This document shows positions 10,575 through 20,848 of a stretch of 64,000 nt of DNA, piece after piece (position 1 is the stretch's first letter; the number at the start of each line of letters is the position of its first letter). A program made the position numbers and the translations under genes. Location: positions 1,612,678-1,676,677 of the forward strand of contig NC_065419.1 of NCBI RefSeq assembly GCF_024362695.1. Direction: 5' to 3'. This DNA comes from Pectinophora gossypiella. Taxonomy: Eukaryota > Arthropoda > Insecta > Lepidoptera > Gelechiidae. Under the pieces are notes generated by a model. The model was not told the origin of the DNA. It saw only the letters and a list, made by a program, of their open reading frames with translations, and did not search any database.

Positions 10575-10783
10575 AACGGCTTCCGTAGTCCGGCGGTTGA
10601 GTGTTTGGCTCAATATCCGGAGGTCCCGGGTTCGAACCCCGATTAGAATATATCACAAAATCACATTGTAATCCCAAGTTTGGTTAGGAAATTGTAGGCT
10701 GATCACCCGACTGTTGGAAATTAAGATGATTTGCGTATCTGAGGCCACGTTAAGCATTCGGTCCCGGCTGTTTACTTTAGCAA
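10575..10783 (+). repeat. SINE-1, head and core
   Basis: tRNA-like head with B box GGTTCGAACCC, then a diverged body and core (CCACGTTAAGCATTCGGTCCC). It stops before the tail. Confidence 0.7.
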
Positions 10784-10911
10784 TAATGTGGCCTTATATA
10801 TTGCCTTATTATTTCATTCATTATTCAATGTGGCCTTTGAGGGCTCAATAGTAACCTGGATACCAGGATCTCTGACCTCTCAACCCACACCAGAGAAGAT
10901 TTGCTATATTT

Positions 10912-11010
10912 GGCTCGAACAAGCAGGAGGAATGGCTCCAAGATAGGAGCAAATGGAATTCCATAGTCTCGGCTTAAACTAGTGCAAAATTGTCTTGAGT
11001 TTATGTATGT
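10912..11010 (+). repeat. ATGT-LINE 3' end
   Basis: Contains AAATGGAATTCCATAGTCTC and ends GAGTTTATGTATGTATA. Confidence 0.7.
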
Positions 11011-11126
11011 ATACATGAACAGCTAGGGGCTCTTATCAATTAATCTTCTATTATGTGGGCTTCTTATAATTACTTACTTACCATACAAATATATACGAAA
11101 AAAATGCATGCAGATGAGACGTTGCA

Positions 11127-11281
11127 GGGTCTGCACGACAACCGGGTCGCGCGCGGCGCTGTTTATATCGAGGGCTTTCAATAAACGCAGCGAATGCTTA
11201 TTACGTAGATATACATTGTACGGTTATTGGTCGAAGCCCTCAATATAATTCGCGCCCCTCGCGGCGTAGTTACCGTGCCGT
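11127..11281. mobile_element. MITE-D, GC-ended palindrome, decayed right end
   Basis: Left end GGGTCTGCACGACAACCGGG, then GCGCGGCGCTGTTTATATCG. The right half is the inverse: TTATTGGTCGAAGCCCTC, AATATAATTCGCGCCCC. Better copies are at 41062-41223 and around the BEL/Pao element. Confidence 0.75.
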
Positions 11282-11335
11282 GAGTTCTTGTCTATTTTTG
11301 GTAGCGCGACTGTGGTAGCATTAACACAGGTATAT

Positions 11336-11452
11336 AAATAAATTCACGCCTATTTTCCACCGGAGTAAAAAAGACTGCGGAATTCCATTTGCTTCAATTC
11401 TAACCCACTTTTCTTGCTTCTGACTCTTAACCCTTCATAATCCTACAAAAGA
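11336..11452 (-). repeat. ATGT-LINE 3' end
   Basis: Read on the minus strand it carries AAGCAAGAAAAGTGGGTTAG, GGAATTCC and the GGCGTGAATTTAT end. Confidence 0.65.
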
Positions 11453-11839
11453 AACAATCTGATACCAAAATCATAGTGATTCTTTGAAGAAAGTCCTAAA
11501 TATACGTCTAGATTTTCCCGCTAGCATAATAAACATAAAGCCTTTGCCTTAAGCAAATTTACTGCCAGACTTCCATCTGTGTCGAGTAGATCCAGTACAT
11601 ATCTCATGCAGATATACTGATTTGTATAGGATTTTCTCTGTCCTTTTATAAAAGCCCTTGAAATACTGCCTGTTATCCTGAATGTTAGACCTGTTTATTT
11701 CTTGCTTTTTTGTTCCGGGCATGTAATAGGCGACAGAGGGGTTGTGTCCTTATAAATAAGATAGGCTTAGGGTTGCCACTTTTTTAACAGAAATACATTG
11801 TTTTATTTTTTGCAATTAGCTTAAAAAATATTTACCAGT
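11453..11839. other. unassigned AT-rich sequence
   Basis: No coding potential or repeat match seen. Confidence 0.4.
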
Positions 11840-12130
11840 CATCATGTCCCTAGCATTATCCCGTTTTTTCACAGGGTCCGCTTACCTAACCTGAAGATTT
11901 GACAGGTCCGGTTTTTTACAGAAGCGACTGCCTGTTCTGCCATTTCACATAATTTATGTTTTTGATTGGATCACTAACGTAATAGAGGGCGACCCTATTG
12001 CCATTAATCGGATACAAATCCTGGAAATCCTGGAATTCAATCTCGGATCATAAAGTCGAATCCAGTGGTTTAAAATTCGAGCCGGGATTTGAGCCCGTAA
12101 CCCGACCATGTAAGTCAAACGTACACAATA
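11840..12130 (-). repeat. SINE-4, diverged
   Basis: Read on the minus strand the head is degenerate (12090-12130) and the tail is good: CCGGACCTGTCAAATCTTCAGG, CCTGTGAAAAAACGGG and a final GATG. The middle is rearranged. Confidence 0.65.
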
Positions 12131-12332
12131 CCACACGCAATAAGTGTACTCCTTTGCACTGTGAGAAAGAAATAATGAAATGCCATGCATTTCAAGACAT
12201 TTCTAGAAAGTTCTAAGTGGGTAAAAGAAAAACACGATCCGTCGCTAAAGTGTGCACGTAATAACTGAACCCACTAGAAATAAGTACCAGCTAACCACAC
12301 TGGAGAACGAGAGTACTTATAATGTGGATAAT

Positions 12333-12721
12333 GGTGCTAATTCCTGTAAATACCATCTAATTTTATTTTAAGTTATATCTGTCATTTTCTTATCCGCCGA
12401 AAAGGAAAGGGACGGGTAATCGACAAGCATGACGTGTGTTCCATAATTTTTTTATGGAACACACGTCAATTTTAAGCACAAATCTAAAACAACCGTCTAA
12501 AAATTTTACATCAGTCAATAACCGGACACAGTTAAGTAGACAGCACGTCAAACGGATTGCGGATTGCGTACCTTTTTGATTCGCCCGGGTTATTCATTAA
12601 TTTACTCATTCTTTCTAAAATTAAGAGCTGTGAATCAACCGTCCCTTTCCTTTTCGACGGATATGAAAATGACGGATATAACTTACAATAAAATTAGGCG
12701 GTGTCTGCAGGAATCGGGGCC
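12333..12721. mobile_element. MITE-A, copy 1 (long form)
   Basis: Inverted ends GGTGCTAATTCCTG and GGCCCCGATTCCTG extend into arms of about 85 bp. Unlike the other copies it has an internal hairpin (about 12431-12469) in which GACGTGTGTTCCATAA is followed by its inverse. 389 bp, noncoding. Confidence 0.85.
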
Positions 12722-12733
12722 ATTAGTTGCTTT

Positions 12734-12856
12734 AACGGCCTCTGTGCTCCAATAGCGTGCGTTGGGCTCGCGATCCGGAGGTCTTCGGTTCAAATAAAAA
12801 TGTGATTCTTAGTTTGGTAAAGACATTGCAGGTTGGTCACCCGATTGTCTGGATTG
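12734..12856 (+). repeat. SINE-1 fragment
   Basis: tRNA-like head with an internal gap after the B-box region, then part of the body (TTTGGTAAAGACATTGCAGG). It breaks off at 12856, next to an oppositely oriented SINE-2. Confidence 0.65.
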
Positions 12857-12868
12857 TATGTATACACA

Positions 12869-13142
12869 TACAATACATACATAAACAGCCTATATACGTC
12901 CCACTGCTGGGCACAGGTATCCCCTCAATCAACCGTGGGGAGTATGGAGCATACTCCACCACGCTGCTCAACTGCGGGTTCGTGGAGGTGTTTTTATGGC
13001 TAATAGCCGGGACCAACGGCTTAACGTGCCTCCCGAAGCACGGAATCATCTTACTTTTTCGGACAATCAGGTTATTCAAGCCTAAAAATTCTTACCAAAC
13101 AAAGGATAGTCTAACGCTCTAACCACTAGACCACGGAGGCTG
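12869..13142 (-). repeat. SINE-2, head internally deleted
   Basis: Read on the minus strand it starts GCCTCCGTGGTCTAGTGGTT, lacks the B-box region, has the shared core and a full tail to TGTTTATGTATGTATTG. The first 30 nt of head and the whole tail survive. Confidence 0.8.
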
Positions 13143-13167
13143 CCTGGAAGTATAGTACATGTTATAG

Positions 13168-13215
13168 CAGCTGGGATTTGAACTCGTCACACTACGATGC
13201 ATGTCATGCGTGCTA
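13168..13215 (-). repeat. tRNA-like SINE head fragment
   Basis: Read on the minus strand it ends with the B-box-like GAGTTCAAATCCCAGC. Too short to assign; SINE-4 is most similar. Confidence 0.4.
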
Positions 13216-13563
13216 AGAACAGGGTTATTACCTCTATCACGGATTAAACAAAGTTGACTATAAATATCTGGATATGCAGGAAAATCCTGTTCTAGTAGCG
13301 CCTGGTTTGGGATTCTAAACTTGAATCTAGGTAAACCTGCTTGTGTAAGCAAATCCTGTGACCGCTCAAACGTCCGCAAACAAGTGGTCAGGTAAATCCG
13401 AAGAACACTGTCCAGCATAGAGTATGCTTATCCAGAAAATTCCCGAACGAAAATGTAACTATAAAGGAAATGCAGGGGGGGGATAATGGATATCACGTAG
13501 TTTCCAGGATTTCTGCCCGGTTTACATGAGACTTCGCTGGCGAGGAGTGCGTGTTCCTTCGTG

Positions 13564-13868
13564 TTCCTAGCATTATCCCGTTTTTCACAGGGTGCGCTTA
13601 CCCAACCTAGAGATTTGACAGGTCCGGTTTTTAATAGAAGCGACTGCCTGTCTGACCTTCCAACCGTCGAAGGGAAATCCAGCCCAATACAGGTTAGGTT
13701 AGAAATGCATTTCTCGGGAATGTGGGTTTCCTCACGTTTTCCTTCACCGCTGAGCACGTGATAATCATTTATGATCCAAACATGAGTTTGAAAATATAAA
13801 TTGGTTTAGGCCTGTGCCCCTCGAGCTTAAAGTGAGAGGCAACCGTTCTACTAACTAGGTTACTATAA
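13564..13868 (-). repeat. SINE-4, near full length
   Basis: Read on the minus strand: degenerate tRNA-like head (13820-13868), 'CATGTTTGGATCATAAATG', 'CACGTGCTCAGCGGTGAAGG', then CCGGACCTGTCAAATCTC and CCTGTGAAAAACGGG. All blocks occur in the same order as at 61585-61938. Confidence 0.75.
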
Positions 13869-14147
13869 ATCTCTGCCTACCCTTTCGGGTAGATTGGCAT
13901 ACGGAATTATATTCGAAAGATTTGTTTTATACTTATACTTTTTAGAGCACCAATTTTCTGCAAACGCGTTTAGGTTTTTCTACATAAATTTTTTGTATGA
14001 TGACTTATTCCAAAACTTAAGCCGATTTTTCTGAATACAAGTTCGATCCCAAAACATGGGATCCTACTTACCTAATCCTAACAAATCCACGTCAGTTTCC
14101 ACTTAAGAGAAATATGAAACCACAAACAATGTGAAGCTTTTGACAGT

Positions 14148-14473
14148 ATTCTTCTTATCGTGTGGATTGTGAGGTGAAATACCAGCCTCATCAACTTTGG
14201 TGTCAAGGTTATTATTAAGCCGCCGAAGGTCCCTGACATGACTCATGTAACGACTAGGTACATACTTTACATCAGTAAGTAGTAACCGGGACCAACGGCT
14301 TAACGTGCCTTCTGAAGCATGGATCATCTTGCTTTTCGGACAATCAGGTGATCAGCCTGTAATGTCCTAACCAAACTAGGGATCACAAAGTAATTTTTTG
14401 TGATATATCCCCACCGGGTTTCGAACCTGGGACTTCCGGATCGTGAGCCCAACGCTCAACCACTGGACCACCA
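14148..14473 (-). repeat. SINE-1, near full length
   Basis: Head, B box (GGTTCGAAACC), core and the tail CACACGATAAGAAGAAT are all present on the minus strand. Confidence 0.85.
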
Positions 14474-14475
14474 TA

Positions 14476-14660
14476 CACACGTTACACATTGAGGTTGTAG
14501 TACACGCGCATCTGTGTGTGTGACGTCTGCCGCCCGTACGATTGAAGACTAAAGTAAGACCGAGGGGGGGTGGAGGGGGGGTAAAAGTAAACCTATCTCA
14601 GACGCTGATGGGGAGCGGAGAGTTGCCGTTCTATACGTAGTATTATTCCTTATTCTACGC
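14476..14660 (-). repeat. repeat Q
   Basis: Complement of repeat Q from CACATTGAGGTTG to TATTCCTTATTCTA. It abuts the head of the SINE-1 copy. Confidence 0.7.
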
Positions 14661-14742
14661 CTTAAGGCAATCCACGGGTCAATCTCTAATATTTTTTTTT
14701 ACTGTGACTGTCGTTTTCGTAATTATTTGCCACTTGGTTAAA

Positions 14743-14890
14743 TGTCCTTCACCGCTGAGCACGTGATAATCATTTACGATCCAAACATGAATTCCAAACC
14801 CAATTAGACGAAATTGCTTTGTGCTGGATTCGAACCTGCGACCTCAAAGTGAGAGGCAAGTGTTCTACCAACTGGGCTACAACGGCTCTA
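14743..14890 (-). repeat. SINE-4 head and first body part
   Basis: On the minus strand the tRNA-like head is well kept: TAGCCCAGTTGG, then GAGGTCGCAGGTTCGAATCC, then the CACGTGCTCAGCGGTGAAGG block. It stops there. Confidence 0.75.
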
Positions 14891-15512
14891 TGAATGCGCG
14901 CCTCTTTAACCACAACTCGACACTTCCAACATTCCTGTATCCGAAGTCCAAACTTCTGAAGAGATTCAGGGTTAAGCACTTTTGGTTCGGGTCAAAGTTC
15001 AGTTCTAAAGGTCCAAATTCTTGCTTAGATCGAAGTATAGTGATATTGTAATATTATGGGTGACTGGATAACGTTGTTATGATCTATTGATGTACAGTCT
15101 TGGAATGTGCTACAATAGGTACTTATATTATTTAAAGAATGTGTTAATGACGTAAACGGACTATTGTGGGCAAGGCCTATGCGTAAATACCTCGATAAGA
15201 TCCAAGATATTACAAAATTGAAGACAAAAACAGTGAGGGTGCGCAGTTAGGCACGAACCTCAATAGGCTCGTTTACAACTAATAGCAGTTACTTTTTAAA
15301 CGTCAAAACACAAAATTACTATGGAATTTGTGTGAAAAACACACTGTGACGTCATAGAAAAACGTGATGAAATTTCGGACTTATTATTACTATTTTGTTG
15401 ATTAAAATTCATAAATACTTAAGTTAAATGGAAAAAATAAAAAGTTTTTCGTTAGTTTTAGATCGGTCTGTATTTATTAATCAGAAATTTTATATAATTT
15501 ATCTTGAACCTA
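14891..15512. other. unassigned sequence
   Basis: No coding potential beyond chance frames and no repeat match seen. Confidence 0.35.
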
Positions 15513-16100
15513 GTACTGTCATGAGCAATGAAATGTACCCACTTCAAGACTCTGTCGCACTAACATATTTGACATTTAGTGAGACTCACAGTTCAATTTG
15601 TCAAAAAAGTTAATGTGTCATGGTATCAAAGTGTATACGGGTTGTTCTTCTTTTTTATCGACAATGATCTGTCCTTCGTTCTGCTTCTGATAAGTTATGT
15701 TTTAGAATTTTATTTCATGTTTTGATTGTCCAAAAATATAGTTATCTTATTATACTCAAAATACAAGCAAAATACTAATCGGTTCCTCAATTAGTTATTA
15801 ACGTAGCTTGATCGTTTTTCAAAAATTATGTGACAGAGTGGTAAATTGAAATGCTGTCTCCGATGAAAAGGGCCACTCTGTCACAATATTTTTGGGAATG
15901 CGCCTGCAAAGAAAAGTATGTTACCAAGATAAAGAGAACCACTAAATAGTCCTCTACAGACACATCTTTATATGATGTTTTAAAATATTTATTGCCGTTA
16001 TAATTTTAAAGATGTTAAATCCGATAAATCGAGAAAATGTCTTTTTCTTGTCGATAAAAAAGAAGAACGACCCATACATATTATTACTCGTGACCGTACA
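15513..16100. mobile_element. MITE-C split by another element
   Basis: Left part 15513-15638 and right part 16074-16100 join into a normal MITE-C (as at 50933-51082), with ends GTACTGTCATGAGCAAT and, inverted, TGTACGGTCACGAGTAAT. The join lies within GTGTATACATATTA. Confidence 0.85.
15639..16073. mobile_element. 435-bp DNA element with 26-bp inverted ends
   Basis: The left end is GGGTTGTTCTTCTTTTTTAT followed by CGACAA; the right end is its inverse with one mismatch (GGGTCG). It is flanked by ATAC at 15635-15638 and 16074-16077. The uninterrupted MITE-C copies carry a single ATAC there, which proves a 4-bp target duplication. Only this copy occurs in the window. It is noncoding, so a partner transposase must act in trans. 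Superfamily unknown to me. Confidence 0.85.
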
Positions 16101-16132
16101 CGACCCAATTAAACGCTGTATTAGGGAGCAAA

Positions 16133-16423
16133 CCACGAGGCATGGGAGGAGCTCGCCGATGATCGAAACCTGTGGAAGAAGCGTGTGCTCGATGGACGCG
16201 ATACTCATGACCACACCTGGTTTGAGACACTGGCGAGCAGGAGAATGAAACGCCATCAAATCGACAACAATCCACCAGTTGGAGACTTCTCCTGCAGAGT
16301 GTGCGGTAGAGTTTGCCGCTCTAGGATTGGCTTGCACAGCCATGAAAGAAGGTGCATTTCTTCGAGGCAATGACGTCATAAATCGTCTGAAACAGACGTA
16401 TAAGGCCAATGTATGTATGTATG
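16133..16423 (+). mobile_element. LINE 3'-end insertion with 11-bp target duplication
   Basis: Flanked by TAGGGAGCAAA at 16122-16132 and 16424-16434. It ends in ATGTATGTATGTA, so it belongs to the ATGT-tailed retroelements, and carries the end of a LINE reading frame described next. Confidence 0.9.
16137..16373 (+). pseudogene. LINE ORF C-terminus with CCHC-type finger
   Basis: A 78-codon frame ends TGA at 16371-16373. It holds 'EAWEELADDRNLWKKRV', then a 'TWFETLASRRMKRHQ' helix, and a final zinc-finger-like motif C-R-V-C followed 12 residues later by H-x4-C with 'RSRIGLHSHERRC'. Fingers of this R-x-R-x-G-L pattern end many LINE polyproteins. No start codon belongs to this piece: it begins at the truncation point right after the target duplication. 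It is a dead fragment of a larger ORF, not a host zinc-finger gene. Confidence 0.75.
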
Positions 16424-16434
16424 TAGGGAGCAAA

Positions 16435-16811
16435 TGTAAATAAATGTGCTTGGTTTTGATTTGTCTTATTGTCTGATCTGTGCCATGATTAAAGTTCTCA
16501 AGTCCACGGGGAATAGTACGAGTAGCTAAAGTTTTAAGCGAACAACGTTGTGAGATATCATCCGTGATAAATAACAGTCATTTTGTATAAAGCAGCCTTA
16601 GAATTAGTCCAAGACGTGCCTAAGTCTAGACTAAAATAATGATAGTACTTATTACGACAGCGTTAAAACTAAATTGCTATATATTTTCAAACCATTTGAT
16701 CGTAATAAAGTCTCAACGATACGTTTTACAGAATTTTGTTTATTTGTGAGTATATACAAATACGCATGCGTGTATGAAAACGATCGAACGGAAAAAGGCT
16801 GGAGCATAATA
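16435..16811. other. unassigned AT-rich sequence
   Basis: No repeat match or coding signal. Confidence 0.4.
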
Positions 16812-17096
16812 TATTATACATACATACTTAAACTCACGCCTATTTCCCACCGGGGTAAGTAGAGTCTATGGAATTCCATTACTTTCGATCATGACACACT
16901 TTTCTTGCTTCCTCCACATTCATCAATCGTTCCATACACGCACGCCGGTTTAGAATAGATCGTACTGAACCTTTTCTAAGAACATCTCCAATTTGATCAA
17001 TGTACGTCCTTCTAGGTCTTCCTCTGCCAGCCCTACCAGCAACCTTCGCTTCATATACCGCTTTCGTAATTCTATTATCCTTCATCCGCTCATAAT
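16812..17096 (-). pseudogene. ATGT-LINE: ORF end and complete 3' UTR
   Basis: A minus-strand frame (16879-17085, 68 codons) contains 'KAVYEAKVAGRAGRGRPRRT' and 'QIGDVL', an arrangement parallel to the RTE-type LINE at 8682 but with a different sequence. After the stop comes TAATGGAATTCCATAGACTC and the terminal GGCGTGAGTTTAAGTATGTATG. This links the loose 3' UTR pieces elsewhere (10205, 10912, 11336, 35213, 52047, 52462) to a LINE. 5'-truncated. Confidence 0.75.
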
Positions 17097-17462
17097 ATTA
17101 TAATGTACATAATATATTATTCTTAAATGTGGACTGTTTAGAGCCCCAGTTCATATTACTATTACAATTCATCTTTTCATGAGTAATTGAAAGATCTGTC
17201 AAAGTTCAAATCAAGTATCACGGAATGCATCACCAAATCTCGTTGATCGTATGATGTGCTACCGAAATAGATCCAATTCAAATATCTTCAGATCAAAGAG
17301 AGATAACTGCAGATAAACATAATTTCAAACTTCTTGTTTATTGGTAGTTGGTTTTAAATGAGTGTATTACGTTGGGTTTGTTATTTTTTGACAACATAAC
17401 ATAAGCTCACGGCTATATCCCGATCGGAGTAGTCAGACGTACATCCATTGCAAGATGAACTA
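17097..17462. other. unassigned sequence
   Basis: The last 60 bases (AAGCTCACGGCTATATCCC) resemble inverted pieces at 21005-21060 and 39100-39155, so a low-copy repeat edge may lie here. Nothing else seen. Confidence 0.35.
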
Positions 17463-17641
17463 AGTACAGTCATTAGCAATATCAAGTACCCACTTTAGAA
17501 CCCTGTCGCACTATCATATTTGTCATTTAATGAGGCTTACGATTTAAATTGTCAAAAAAGTTAATGTGACATGGTTGCAAAGTGTATACATATTAGCACT
17601 CGTGACCGTACAGTGGGTACATGATATTGCTCATGACTGTA
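17463..17641. mobile_element. MITE-C with an extra inverted end
   Basis: A normal copy runs from GTACAGTCATTAGCAATAT to CTCGTGACCGTACA (17612). It is followed at once by GTGGGTACATGATATTGCTC and ATGACTGTAC, the inverse of the element's own left end. Two copies therefore lie tail to tail, the second reduced to about 35 bp. Confidence 0.8.
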
Positions 17642-17721
17642 CACCTCTGTCTACCCCTTTGGGGATACAAGCGTTATGCTATGTTGTTATGTCAATTATT
17701 ATATTCATAACTATATTTTAA

Positions 17722-18007
17722 CACCAAACACTTCAGAACCCCGATACCGACCCCGCCGGCGTGGTCGACGATTTCCCTCATTCAGCGCTTATCGCTATCG
17801 ACCCACTAGCGTCGATTAATCCTTTTCAAATATTCTTCCTCTCAGACGACGCCCTGAGCCGAGGTTCGCGCCCAACTGGGCACTCTCAGGCCTGTTGTCT
17901 TAAACGTTGTACCGGGTGAGAGCCTTCAGCGCTCCCCATTTGTCCGGCCAAGTAGTTAATGCCATCTGCGGCAAATCTACAATAAGTCACGTCAAAAAAT
18001 AAATAAC
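17722..18007 (+). repeat. PolyA-275, full copy
   Basis: The longest plus copy. Blocks in order: CCCCGATACCGACCCCGCCG, GACGATTTCCCTCATTCAGC, CCTGAGCCGAGGTTCGCGCC, CAACTGGGCACTCTCAGGCC, GCCATCTGCGGCAAATC, CACGTC and an A-rich tail. No open frame. No tRNA- or 5S-like head that I can see, so it may be a LINE tail or an unusual SINE. Confidence 0.8.
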
Positions 18008-18712
18008 TTTATTTTCTTTCGTAACAAAAAATACTTATTAAATTGAGTATGACTCCATCACATCATCAATACATCGAGAAAACGAACAATTGGTATTTTC
18101 TCAAACTTTTCCTCTACCCGTATCAATTGATTTTGTGTTTTATCAAAAACGACATACATGTGACATTAAAATAAGGATATTTCCATCAAACAGCGCCAAG
18201 TTTTGACAATAATGTAAGTGACAAGTTGATGTTATTATTGAATAAGAGGAATCTTTTATTTTATTATATTTTCATGGTGCGTGACACAAAACAGGATAAA
18301 GAAGAGACTTCAGGCTCTATAGAGCTAACATGCGCATCGTGTAACATTTTGTTATGGTAATTTTATCGATTCTTGTTTTACATTATATTTTGGCTTTTCT
18401 CTTATTAAGTAATTCGTTTTATTACCTATTAACAAACAGCCGAGCAATAAGTCTGTTATACTGTGTATGAGTGCACGATAACTGGATAATCAGAGCTATA
18501 TTCATTTCAAGAACACTTAAGGAATGAACAGTTCTATTGCACCGTAAATTCGGTTGTAAAAGTCGTTATCGGTTTAATATAAGCATATCTATGGGACTGC
18601 CTGTCGTTATGCTCATCATTAACTGCTAGAATGTTCGCTATTCTAGTCATTGTCTTTGAAATGGTCTCTTGAAAAAAGGCCAAATCACTGAATTGTTTAA
18701 CAATGTTCTATG
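18008..18712. other. unassigned AT-rich sequence
   Basis: No repeat match or coding signal. Confidence 0.4.
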
Positions 18713-18812
18713 TTTTTTTTAAGAACTAGGGCCCTGTGCTGAGGTTTGTCTCGTAGTATCTTTTCCTCGGCTATGATACAGGTTGTGAGAAGCTGCAGTA
18801 GTAAGTGTAACT
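18713..18812 (+). repeat. Jockey-like LINE 3' UTR fragment
   Basis: Contains AACTAGGGCCCTGTGCTGAGG and TTGTGAGAAGCTGCAGTAGT, part of the LINE 3' end at 49993-50327. Confidence 0.7.
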
Positions 18813-18817
18813 ATCTT

Positions 18818-19040
18818 CTTTCTTCTATCGTGTGGGTTGTGAAGTGGATTACCAACCTCATCAACAATGGTGTCAGGGCTATTGAGCCGCCAAAAGCCAT
18901 TGGTCCCGGTTACTACTTACTGATCTGAGTAATCGTTACATGAGCCATATCAGGGGCTCTTTGGCAGCTCAATAATAACCCTGACACCAAGGTTGATGAG
19001 GTTGGTAATCCACTTCACAACCCACACGATAGAAGAAGAC
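18818..19040. repeat. two SINE-1 tails head to head
   Basis: 18818-18898 is a SINE-1 tail on the minus strand; 18899-19040 is a longer SINE-1 tail on the plus strand, starting at TTGGTCCCGGTTACTACTTA. The outer 75 bp of each are inverse copies, so the transcript could fold into a hairpin. Confidence 0.85.
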
Positions 19041-19745
19041 TGTGTACCTATACCTTCTTATATCTAAAATAAATGATTTCTATTCTATTCTATGATGTGA
19101 CCTCTTCTAGGCACATCATCCTGGCTGGCAAGCGCGTGAAATCTTCAACATATATTAAGGATATGATATCTCCAAATAATTTACGAGGCATTGTGTTTAC
19201 GGTCGTCGCTGAAGTCTACTCGTAAAATTCAAGTTTAATGTAGTGGAGAATCGACGAGGAAAATGCTTGTGGTTTATGTTTTATAAAGAGATAAAGCAGT
19301 GCTTGTCGGGTAAAACAGTGCTTTTATAATAATTATTCATAGGTATACATTGCCGGATTGCTTGCCGGAGGGACTGGCCGGAGAACACACAGGACCGCTA
19401 AAAATGGAAAGTGGAAGGGGACGTCTTTGTCCAGCAGTGGGATCTCATGCTTCGGATGCCGATGCTTTTCAGTACCGTCCCTAAGTGGGAGTAAATCAGA
19501 AATCCGCGAAACATAAACAAAAAAAAACAATAAATACCTAACTACCCTACTTACGATTTTGCTTGAAACTTCCGCTCGTGATCACAATACAACGTAAATT
19601 ACGTTGTTGTATCCACATACCGTGTGTTTTTGTTGAGAATAACTAAAATCTAATAGAAGGTAAAGGGAGCTTGCCAAAAGGTGGAATTCAATACTGTTTT
19701 GCAGAGACGGATTAAGGGCAAAGAATAATACAATGTAAAGAATGG
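19041..19745. other. mostly unassigned; LINE-tail scraps
   Basis: About 19060-19095 looks like a LINE tail (AATAAATGATTTCTATTCTATT). 19355-19450 has GGGGACGTCTTTGTCCAGCAGTGGG, a common LINE 3' block. The rest is unassigned. Confidence 0.4.
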
Positions 19746-20057
19746 ATAGCCTCTTTGGTCTAGTGATTTCAGCATTGGGCTTACGATCTGGAGGTGCGGA
19801 TTCGATTCCCGATGGGGACGCTATCAAAAATCACATTGTGAGACTGTGACTATGAGTTTTTTGGCTAGGACATTGCATTCCGAATAACCTGTATATCAAT
19901 GATTCCGTGCTTTGGAAGTCACGTTAAGCCGTTGGTCCCGGACTATTAGCCCAAATGCCTTCGCCAACCCGCACTGAAGCAGCGGCTTGGAGTATGTTCC
20001 ATACCCCCTTCCAGTTGATTGAGGGGAGGCCTGTGCCCTGCAGTGGGACGTATAAAG
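19746..20057 (+). repeat. SINE-2, near full length
   Basis: Head with B-box-like GATTCGATTCC, body (CACATTGTGAGACTGT), the shared core and the tail to CAGTGGGACGTATAAAG. The ATGT repeats are lost. Confidence 0.8.
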
Positions 20058-20141
20058 TATGGACATTGTATAAAGAGTGAATGAAAGAAATGAATGAAAA
20101 GAAAGGAATCTTTTTGTATAAAGAATGGAGACTCCGCTGAG

Positions 20142-20182
20142 GCAATAGTCTACCTCACAACTCATACCATAGAAGAAGAGAA
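20142..20182 (+). repeat. SINE-1 tail scrap
   Basis: Reads CTACCTCACAACTCATACCA followed by TAGAAGAAGAG. Confidence 0.5.
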
Positions 20183-20221
20183 AGATTACAATCTGTATTT
20201 ATACAATTTTACTGTGCTTAC

Positions 20222-20223
<2 letters not shown>

Positions 20224-20294
<71 letters not shown>
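20224..20294. repeat. (CA)n microsatellite
   Basis: About 70 bp of CA dinucleotides with one CC interruption near 20257. Confidence 0.95.
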
Positions 20295-20295
<1 letters not shown>

Positions 20296-20593
20296 GCCTG
20301 ATGTTTGTTTTTTTGTTTTCACTTCACTTTTTGTTCTTATTTTCACATTATTTTATTTTAAAGTTAAGTATTTATATATTGTAACCCTCGGAAGCAGCGT
20401 GGTCACTCCCAACACGAGCATATTAAATTTCTTACTGGGAGGTCCACAATTTCGATATTGTAAAATACTGGAGAAAAAGATAAAAAATATATTTTCTATA
20501 TTTTCTTACTGTGCTTACTTGGTTACTTGGGTCCTGAGTTGATTCAAAATGGCGCTTGATTTAAATTAATTGCATCTTTCTTAAATAATATAG
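20295..20593. other. unassigned AT-rich sequence
   Basis: No repeat match or coding signal. Confidence 0.4.
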
Positions 20594-20848
20594 GATCGCG
20601 TTTGACCACAATCTCATCTGATGGTAAGTGACGATGTTGTCTAAGGGGGATCACGCTTACCTAGCAGCCTATTCATTCTAGCCTTGAAAGCTCTCAGGTT
20701 ATAACGAGTTGGAAAAACAGATGACGGCAGATAGTTCTCGTCCTTTGCTGTACGCATGAAAAACGTTTGGTGCGGATTGGTGGTATATCCACAACATAAG
20801 GATGAAATGCCTGCCGACGTCTAGTTATCCGTAGCTCTACCTTAGGGG
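20594..20848 (-). pseudogene. Jockey/CR1-like LINE C-terminal relic
   Basis: Same family as 2713-2996: on the minus strand 'IRTKRF' is degraded but 'YNL' and 'RLNRLLG'-like residues can be followed. The 3' UTR includes CTTACCATCAGATGAGATTG. Several frame breaks. Confidence 0.6.

Noticed and set aside
12333..12721. A TA or longer target duplication for MITE-A copy 1 and copy 2
   Set aside because: Their flanks are AAT on the left and ATT on the right, not direct repeats; only copies 3 and 4 support a 3-bp duplication.
16185..16373. Host zinc-finger gene
   Set aside because: The finger is the C-terminus of a LINE frame inside an insertion with an 11-bp target duplication.
20094..20384. 96-codon frame across the CA microsatellite
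   Set aside because: It encodes Thr-His repeats from the dinucleotide run and nothing conserved.
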